Source: DATBDE01 sp036270095 (GTDB lineage Bacteria > Actinomycetota > Thermoleophilia > Solirubrobacterales > Solirubrobacteraceae). From it: a DNA stretch of 9,455 nt. Each line of letters starts with the position of its first letter. Position 1 is the stretch's first letter. Below the pieces are notes generated by a model. It made no database searches. It was not told the origin of the DNA and saw nothing but the letters and a program-made list of their open reading frames with translations. Positions 5,438-9,455 of the stretch are shown one piece after another. The stretch is taken from positions 1-9,455 of the forward strand of contig DATBDE010000092.1 of assembly GCA_036270095.1 (NCBI GenBank), given 5' to 3'. The position numbers and the translations under genes were made by a program.

Positions 5438-5915
5438 GCGCGTCGGACTGCACTCGCTCAAGCCGGCCAAGGGGTCGCGCAAGGCGCGCAAGCGCGTCGG
5501 GCGCGGCAACGGCGGCGACGGCGGCACGACCGCGGGCCGCGGCACAAAGGGCTACGGCGCGCGCTCGGGGGCCAAGGACCGGCCGCGCTTCGAGGGCGGC
5601 CAGAACCCGATCCACATGCGGATGCGCAAGCTGCGCGGCCCGCACATGAAGAAGTCGATGCCGTTCGAGCCGTTCCGGACCCACACCCAGCCGGTCAACC
5701 TGCGCGACCTCGAGGCCCGTTTCGACGCCGGCGCCGAGGTCACGCCGGAGACCCTGCGTGCCGCCGGCCTGGCGTCGCGCCGCGACGTGCCGGTCAAGGT
5801 GCTGGCCCAGGGCGAGCTGACGAAGAACCTGACGGTGCATGCGCACGCGTTCTCGGCCAAGGCGCGCGAGAGCATCGAGAGCGCGGGCGGGACGGCCCAG
5901 CTGATCGAGGAGTAA
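5430..5915 (+). CDS. rplO: 50S ribosomal protein L15 (uL15)
   Basis: This 161-residue protein is slightly longer than the usual 145–150. L15 is an early-to-mid assembly protein whose basic, glycine-rich N-terminal tail threads into 23S rRNA. That tail is visible at about 9–50 (SLKPAKGSRKARKRVGRG, then GDGGTTAGRGTKGYGARSG). It is followed by RFEGGQNPIHMRMRKLRGPH and a segment KKSMPFEPFRTHTQPVNL (74–91) that carries a few residues more than the version I recall from Streptomyces. The C-terminal part has VKVLAQGELTKNLTV and the final AGGTAQLIEE. The ATG lies inside the end of rpmD (8-nt overlap). It stops ten bases before secY. Confidence 0.96.
   Translation: MSERVGLHSLKPAKGSRKARKRVGRGNGGDGGTTAGRGTKGYGARSGAKDRPRFEGGQNPIHMRMRKLRGPHMKKSMPFEPFRTHTQPVNLRDLEARFDAGAEVTPETLRAAGLASRRDVPVKVLAQGELTKNLTVHAHAFSAKARESIESAGGTAQLIEE
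5908..5912 (+). promoter_or_regulatory. Shine-Dalgarno of secY
   Basis: AGGAG inside the last codons of rplO lies 12 nt before the GTG at 5925 and supports GTG as the start of secY. Confidence 0.55.
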
Positions 5916-5924
5916 TCGGGCCCC

Positions 5925-7196
5925 GTGGTCGCCACCATCCTCAAGGCGTTCACGGTCCCGGAGATCCGTAAGAAGCTCGCGTTCACGGCGCTCATCCTCG
6001 CGCTGTACCGCCTCGGGTCCCACGTCCCCGTCCCGGGCGTCAACGCCGATGCGGTCAAGGCGATCCAGAAGAACTTCGCCAACGACTCGATCCTCGGCTT
6101 CCTCAACCTCTTCAGCGGCGGTGGGCTGCAGCGGATCGCGCTGTTCGCGCTGACGGTGATGCCCTACATCACCGCCTCGATCATCCTGCAGCTACTCACC
6201 GTCGTCGTACCGGCGCTGGACAAGCTCCAGAAGGAGGGCGAGGTCGGGCAGGCGCGCATCACGCAGTACACCCGGTACCTCACGGTGGCGCTGGCCGCCG
6301 CGCAGTCGATCGGCTACGTGTTCCTGTTCCGCTCCTTCGGCCAGGAGGCCGGGCAGGACGTGGTCAAGAACTTCACCTTCGGGCGCGTCTTCCTCATCGT
6401 CGTCTGCCTGACCGCGGGCACCGTGCTGCTCATGTGGATGGGCGAGCTCATCACCCAACGCGGGATAGGCAACGGCATATCGCTGCTGATCCTCGCCTCG
6501 ATCGTGTCGCGATTGCCCGCGGGCGTGCAGGCGTGGTGGACGAACCCGGACCAGGTGTTCAAGGTGATGATCCCGTTCCTGGCGATCGCTGTGGTCGCGG
6601 CCGTGGTGTTCATCCAGGAGGGCCAGCGGCGAATACCCGTTCAGTACGCGAAACGGGTGATAGGCCGGCGCATGACCGGGGGCGGACAGACCTACCTGCC
6701 CCTGCGCGTGAACATGGCCGGCGTGATCCCGGTGATCTTCGCCGCCTCGATCATGGCCTTCCCGCCCACCGTGGGCCGGCTCATCCAGCAGCCCTGGGCC
6801 CAGGACATCGCGAACTTCTTCGCACCCAACGACTGGGCCTACATCGCGGGCGAGTCGATCTTCATCGTCTTGTTCACCTACTTCTACACGGCGGTGACGT
6901 TCAACCCGGTGGACCAGGCCGACAACCTGCGCAAGTACGGCGGGTTCATACCCGGGGTGCGACCAGGGAGGCCCACGGCCGAGTTCCTCGACCGCATCCT
7001 TGCGCGCCTCACTTTCCCGGGGGCGATTTACCTTGCCGCCGTAGCGGCCCTACCGACGATCCTGATCAACCAGACGTCGGCCAACTTCTACTTCGGGGGC
7101 ACGTCGCTGCTCATCGTCGTCGGCGTGGCGCTCGACACGATGAAGCAGCTCGAGGCGCAGTTGATGATGCGTAACTACGAAGGCTTCCTCAAATGA
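5925..7196 (+). CDS. secY: Preprotein translocase channel subunit SecY
   Basis: This 423-residue integral membrane protein forms the protein-conducting channel with SecE and SecG and receives substrates from SecA or from ribosomes. Ten hydrophobic segments can be drawn: about 18–36, 68–95, 117–138, 153–172, 181–198, 213–231, 262–285, 310–327, 364–384 and 391–408. The plug region lies at about 55–66 (SILGFLNLFSGGG). The cytoplasmic loop after segment 6 has EGQRRIPVQYAKR. The loop after segment 8 has NPVDQADNLRKYGGFIPGVR followed by PG, including the conserved arginine (R346) corresponding to E. coli R357, important for SecA and ribosome contacts. Start is GTG. The gene contains five ATA isoleucine codons (181, 185, 237, 246, 342), a codon I found nowhere else in frame in the window. 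It follows rplO by 9 bases, as in most bacteria. Confidence 0.98.
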   Translation: MVATILKAFTVPEIRKKLAFTALILALYRLGSHVPVPGVNADAVKAIQKNFANDSILGFLNLFSGGGLQRIALFALTVMPYITASIILQLLTVVVPALDKLQKEGEVGQARITQYTRYLTVALAAAQSIGYVFLFRSFGQEAGQDVVKNFTFGRVFLIVVCLTAGTVLLMWMGELITQRGIGNGISLLILASIVSRLPAGVQAWWTNPDQVFKVMIPFLAIAVVAAVVFIQEGQRRIPVQYAKRVIGRRMTGGGQTYLPLRVNMAGVIPVIFAASIMAFPPTVGRLIQQPWAQDIANFFAPNDWAYIAGESIFIVLFTYFYTAVTFNPVDQADNLRKYGGFIPGVRPGRPTAEFLDRILARLTFPGAIYLAAVAALPTILINQTSANFYFGGTSLLIVVGVALDTMKQLEAQLMMRNYEGFLK

Positions 7197-7257
7197 GCCG
7201 GGCAGGATGCGCGGCTGGGGCCGCCCGAAGCCGGAGGCGGTTACCTGAGGCGTCGAG
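7197..7257 (+). other. secY–adk spacer with overlapping short inverted repeats
   Basis: This 61-base gap contains GCGGC-TGGG-GCCGC (7211–7224), and a competing pair CCGCC (7221–7225) with GGCGG (7236–7240). The two helices share bases and cannot form together. There is no T-run, so this is not a convincing terminator, and in such GC-rich DNA short stems arise easily by chance. GAGG at 7247–7250 is the adk ribosome-binding site, 7 nt before the ATG. No clear promoter was seen. Confidence 0.35.
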
Positions 7258-7929
7258 ATGTCTGAGTTGAACCTCATCCTGCTCGGCCCGCCGGGCGCGG
7301 GCAAGGGCACGCAGGCCGCTCACCTGGTGGACGACTTCGGCCTCCCCTACATCGCCACCGGCGACATCCTGCGCGCCGCGGTCAAGGACGGCACCGCCTT
7401 GGGCAAGAAGGCCAAGGAGTACATGGACGCGGGCGACCTCGTGCCCGACGACGTGATCGTCGGCGTGGTGGCCGAGCGGCTCGAGCAGGGCGACACCCGC
7501 GACGGGTTCGTGCTCGACGGGTTCCCGCGCACGATTCCCCAGGCCGAGGCGCTGGACCGCAGCCTCGAGGCGATGGGACGGCGGCTGACCGCCGTACTCC
7601 TGATCGAGGTGCCCGACGACGTGCTCGTCAAGCGCATCTCCGGGCGGCGCATCTGCTCCGACGGCCACGTCTACCACGTGGACTTCAACCCGCCCGAGCA
7701 GGACGACGTCTGCGACGTGGACGGCAACGCGCTCGAGCAGCGCCCCGACGACGCGCCCGAGAAGGTCAAGCGCCGGCTGGAGGTCTACCACGAGCAGACG
7801 GCGCCGCTGGAGGACTACTACGACGATCTCGGGGTGCTGCAGCGCTTCGACGGGACCCGCTCGCCGGACGAGGTCCGCGAGCACATCAGCGCCACGCTCT
7901 CGACCCTCCGGCTCGAGGAATCGGCGTGA
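7258..7929 (+). CDS. adk: Adenylate kinase, long (LID-containing) form
   Basis: This 223-residue cytosolic enzyme interconverts ATP + AMP and 2 ADP. The P-loop GPPGAGKGT is at residues 10–18, the AMP-binding region TGDILRA at 34–40, and the DGFPRT signature at 87–92. The LID (about 127–163) holds GRRICSDGHVYHVDFNPP and VCDVDG. In zinc-type LIDs the ligands are C-x2-C and C-x2-C/D; here C133 is followed after three residues by H137, and the second pair is C152-x2-D155, so a C/H/C/D site is possible. This is the long form, unlike the short LID-less enzyme of mycobacteria. It starts at ATG with GAGG 7 nt upstream and ends in a four-base GTGA overlap with map, consistent with co-translation. Confidence 0.97.
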   Translation: MSELNLILLGPPGAGKGTQAAHLVDDFGLPYIATGDILRAAVKDGTALGKKAKEYMDAGDLVPDDVIVGVVAERLEQGDTRDGFVLDGFPRTIPQAEALDRSLEAMGRRLTAVLLIEVPDDVLVKRISGRRICSDGHVYHVDFNPPEQDDVCDVDGNALEQRPDDAPEKVKRRLEVYHEQTAPLEDYYDDLGVLQRFDGTRSPDEVREHISATLSTLRLEESA

Positions 7930-8699
7930 TCCTCAAGAAGTCGCCGGCCGAGATCGACAAGATGGCCGCGGCCGGGGCCATCCTGGTCAAGACGCTCTCG
8001 CTGGTCCAGGGCAAGATCCGCCCCGGGGTGACCACCGAGGAGCTCGATGCCGCCGCCGAGGCGTTCATCCGCTCGCAGGGCGCCGAGCCCGCGTTCAAGG
8101 GCTACCGGGGCTTCCCGGGCTCGATCTGCGCCTCGCCCAACGCGATGGTCGTACACGGCATCCCCGGGCCCTACCGGCTCTCGCGCGGGGACGTCCTCTC
8201 GGTCGACGTCGGCGTGGTGCTGGACGGCTGGGTGGCCGACGCGGCACGCACGTTCCCGGTCGGGCCGATCGCCCCCGTGGCCACCAAGCTCCTGCACTCC
8301 ACCCAGGCCGCGCTGCACGACGCCGTCGTGCAGTGCCGCGCCGGAAACCGGTTGGGTGACGTCTCCCACGCCGTCCAGGCGCGGGTCGAGGCCGACGGGT
8401 TCTCGATCGTGCGCTCGCTCGTCGGGCACGGGATCGGGCGCTCGATGCACGAGGACCCGCAAATCCCGAACTTCGGCGATCCCGGCAAGGGCCCGAAGCT
8501 CGAGGCGGGCATGGTCCTGGCCGTCGAGCCCATGGTCACGGCCGGTCGCCACACCGTCCGCGTGGGCGAGGATGGGTGGGCGATCTACTCCCAGGACAAC
8601 TCGCTTGCAGCCCATTTCGAGTTCACCATCGCGGTGACCGAGGCGGGCCCCAGGATCCTCACGCCCTGGCACGAGAGCCGGGCGCAGGCCGCGGCCTAG
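7926..8699 (+). CDS. map: Methionine aminopeptidase, type I
   Basis: This 257-residue metalloenzyme removes the N-terminal methionine from nascent proteins. The five metal ligands of the pita-bread fold are visible at the expected spacing: D94 and D105 (in SVDVGVVLDGWVADAARTF), H168 (VGHGIGRSMHEDP), E201 (LAVEPMV) and E232 (AAHFEFTIAVTE), with the substrate-side H77 in VVHGIPG and H175. There is no N-terminal zinc-finger extension, so it is the short bacterial form. Around the last ligand the sequence reads AHFEFT rather than the more common AQYEHT; the metal-binding Glu itself is kept. It starts with GTG overlapping the adk stop (GTGA). The C-terminus ends in a short Ala-rich tail. Confidence 0.97.
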   Translation: MILKKSPAEIDKMAAAGAILVKTLSLVQGKIRPGVTTEELDAAAEAFIRSQGAEPAFKGYRGFPGSICASPNAMVVHGIPGPYRLSRGDVLSVDVGVVLDGWVADAARTFPVGPIAPVATKLLHSTQAALHDAVVQCRAGNRLGDVSHAVQARVEADGFSIVRSLVGHGIGRSMHEDPQIPNFGDPGKGPKLEAGMVLAVEPMVTAGRHTVRVGEDGWAIYSQDNSLAAHFEFTIAVTEAGPRILTPWHESRAQAAA

Positions 8700-8714
8700 C
8701 GGCCCGCATCGCGC

Positions 8715-8723
8715 TGCTACCAT
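8715..8723 (+). promoter_or_regulatory. Candidate extended –10 promoter element
   Basis: TGC-TACCAT matches the TGn-TAnnnT pattern of an extended –10 element and sits just after map. No convincing –35 hexamer is seen 17 bases upstream (the map stop region). If real, transcription would start near 8730 and feed rpmJ–rpsM–rpsK. This is a pattern match only. Confidence 0.35.
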
Positions 8724-8733
8724 GCGGCGTTGC

Positions 8734-8769
8734 GCTAGTGGGCCGTGAAACGCCCGCTGGCACGTTTTT
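8734..8769 (+). terminator. Stem-loop with T-run: intrinsic terminator or leader attenuator
   Basis: Bases 8734–8743 (GCTAGTGGGC) pair with 8752–8761 (GCCCGCTGGC) in a 10-bp stem including two G·T pairs, with an 8-base loop (CGTGAAAC). Three bases later come five consecutive Ts (8765–8769), the only T5 run I noticed in this very GC-rich window. It lies 35 bases after the map stop. It could end the spc transcript or, if the promoter-like sequence at 8715–8723 is used, act as an early attenuator for the alpha-operon genes. Confidence 0.5.
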
Positions 8770-8832
8770 CATCCGCGACTGGTAGCGGCAGCCGCAACGG
8801 CAGCCAGAGCCACGTCGTCCGGCCCGAGCTTC

Positions 8833-8838
8833 GAAGGA
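8833..8838 (+). promoter_or_regulatory. Shine-Dalgarno of rpmJ
   Basis: GAAGGA lies 6 nt before the rpmJ ATG at 8845 and fixes the start of this very short gene. Confidence 0.7.
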
Positions 8839-8844
8839 ACTGCG

Positions 8845-8958
8845 ATGAAAGTCCGACCCTCGGTCAAGCCGATGTGCGAAAAGTGCAAGATCATCCGCCG
8901 CAACGGTGCGGTGCTCGTGATCTGCTCCAACCCGCGGCACAAGCAGCGTCAGGGGTAG
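8845..8958 (+). CDS. rpmJ: 50S ribosomal protein L36 (bL36), zinc-binding form
   Basis: This 37-residue protein is the usual L36 length: MKVRPSVKPMCEKCKIIRRN then GAVLVICSNPRHKQRQG. The zinc ligands C11, C14, C27 and H32 are all present, so this is the zinc-containing form. L36 is the smallest large-subunit protein and is bound in 23S rRNA near the factor-binding region. Its start has GAAGGA six bases upstream, and rpsM follows four bases after its stop. It is the first gene after the map–rpmJ gap and probably heads the alpha-operon segment. Confidence 0.97.
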   Translation: MKVRPSVKPMCEKCKIIRRNGAVLVICSNPRHKQRQG

Positions 8959-8962
8959 CGCG

Positions 8963-9343
8963 ATGGCCCGTATCGCCGGCATCAACATCCCCCTGAACAA
9001 GCGTGCCGAGGTCGGCCTGACCTACATCTACGGCATCGGCCGGTCGACCTCGAACCAGATCCTGCGCGACACCGGCGTGGATCCCGACCGCCGCATCGGC
9101 GACCTCACCGACGACGAGGTCGTCAAGCTGCGTGAGGCGGTCGAGACCCACGAGGTCGAGGGCGACCTGCGGCGCGAGCGCTCGCAGAACGTCAAGCGCC
9201 TGCAGGAGATCGGCTCCTACCGGGGCCTGCGCCACCGTCGTGGCCTCCCGGTCAACGGCCAGCGGACCAAGACCAACGCGCGCACCCGCAAGGGCCCGCG
9301 GCGCATGCAGGTGGCCGGCAAGAAGAAGGCGAGCAAGAAGTAG
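8963..9343 (+). CDS. rpsM: 30S ribosomal protein S13 (uS13)
   Basis: This 126-residue protein is of normal actinobacterial length. S13 sits at the top of the 30S head, forms bridges to L5 (encoded upstream in this window) and touches the P-site tRNA through its basic C-terminal tail. Diagnostic stretches are MARIAGINIPLNKR at the start, TYIYGIGRSTSNQIL (20–34), the helical middle, and SYRGLRHRRGLPVNGQRTKT followed by NARTRKGPR, then a Lys-rich tail. The ATG has AGGGG eight bases upstream, within the rpmJ end. Confidence 0.98.
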   Translation: MARIAGINIPLNKRAEVGLTYIYGIGRSTSNQILRDTGVDPDRRIGDLTDDEVVKLREAVETHEVEGDLRRERSQNVKRLQEIGSYRGLRHRRGLPVNGQRTKTNARTRKGPRRMQVAGKKKASKK

Positions 9344-9346
9344 GTC

Positions 9347-9455
9347 ATGCCGGCTCCGAAGCGTCCTCAGCGCGGCCGCCGTCGCGTCCGCAAGAACATC
9401 CCGGTGGGGCAGGCCCACATCAAGACGTCGTTCAACAACACGATCGTCTCCCTGA
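9347..9455 (+). CDS. rpsK: 30S ribosomal protein S11 (uS11), N-terminal part
   Basis: Only the first 36 codons and one base are inside the window; the gene continues beyond the right edge. The peptide starts MPAPKRPQRGRRRVRKNIPV and continues GQAHIKTSFNNTIVSL, which contains the S11 signature A-H-I-x-x-[ST]-F-N-N-T-I-V. S11 forms part of the 30S platform near the E-site mRNA. The ATG is three bases after the rpsM stop with only a weak AGG nearby, so coupling to rpsM is likely. Order rpmJ–rpsM–rpsK is the canonical start of the alpha operon; rpsD, rpoA and rplQ would be expected next. Confidence 0.95.
   Translation, partial: MPAPKRPQRGRRRVRKNIPVGQAHIKTSFNNTIVSL

Larger units (their letters stand above)
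8700..8844 (+). other. map–rpmJ intergenic region lacking infA
   Basis: This 145-base gap is the largest in the window and is too short for infA (about 72 codons), the gene normally found here. It holds the promoter-like element, the stem-loop with T-run, a direct repeat CGGCAGCC at 8786–8793 and 8798–8805, and the rpmJ ribosome-binding site. It is less G+C-biased around 8747–8771 than surrounding genes. No frame gives a recognisable protein. Confidence 0.7.

Noticed and set aside
8722..8748. Eight-codon ORF (ATG to TGA) considered as a leader peptide
   Set aside because: Its ATG overlaps the candidate –10 element, so it would not be in the transcript from that promoter, and no Shine-Dalgarno precedes it.
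8737..8785. Frame after map reading VGRETPAGTFFIRDW, faintly like the TP-x-G-x-F stretch of L,D-transpeptidases
   Set aside because: Too short to judge, no start or upstream domain, and the bases are better explained by the stem-loop and T-run in the same place.
8745..8996. Open frame of about 83 codons across the rpmJ region, considered as a possible infA or new small protein
   Set aside because: No resemblance to IF-1 and it overlaps nearly all of rpmJ in another frame; rpmJ has conserved zinc ligands and a good ribosome-binding site.
1..9455. Search for mobile elements, tRNA or rRNA genes, toxin–antitoxin, defence or phage genes
   Set aside because: Every base outside two short gaps is accounted for by core housekeeping genes in canonical order; no such signals were seen.

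Overview
This window is a stretch of the conserved S10–spc–alpha ribosomal protein gene cluster of a very GC-rich bacterium. All genes lie on the + strand, and the order from rpsC to rpsK is the canonical bacterial one. Very high third-position G+C, Actinobacteria-like ribosomal protein sequences, a zinc-type S14 and unusually long charged or glycine-rich tails on several ribosomal proteins suggest an actinobacterium. Members of the Thermoleophilia/Solirubrobacterales are a plausible home. That placement is inference from sequence style, not from a search.

Layout: the window opens inside rpsC (uS3) and continues through the end of the S10 operon: rplP, rpmC, rpsQ. The spc block follows: rplN, rplX, rplE, rpsN, rpsH, rplF, rplR, rpsE, rpmD, rplO, secY, adk, map. 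After a gap of about 145 bases come the first alpha-operon genes rpmJ, rpsM and the start of rpsK, which runs off the right edge. Genes are packed extremely tightly: nine junctions overlap by 1–8 bases (TGATG, ATGA, GTGA), and only two gaps exceed about 20 bases (secY–adk 61 bases, map–rpmJ 145 bases). Nothing in the window looks mobile, phage-derived or CRISPR-like.

How the genes work together: the ribosomal proteins build both subunits. SecY is the membrane channel that receives nascent chains from those ribosomes. Adenylate kinase balances adenylate pools. Methionine aminopeptidase trims the starting methionine of new proteins. Tight coupling fits balanced, growth-linked synthesis.

What stands out: (1) uS3 carries a C-terminal RGG/GGX-rich tail of about 115 residues that contains an internal 29-residue duplication whose two copies differ only at synonymous sites; (2) uS17 has an N-terminal extension of about 104 residues, longer than its core; (3) uL5 has an acidic C-terminal extension of about 66 residues; (4) infA, usually between map and rpmJ, is absent, and that gap instead holds an extended –10-like sequence and a stem-loop followed by TTTTT; (5) all five in-frame ATA codons that I could find in the window are in secY. 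Most of the window is ordinary core housekeeping sequence. The disordered tails and the map–rpmJ leader are the places to look further.
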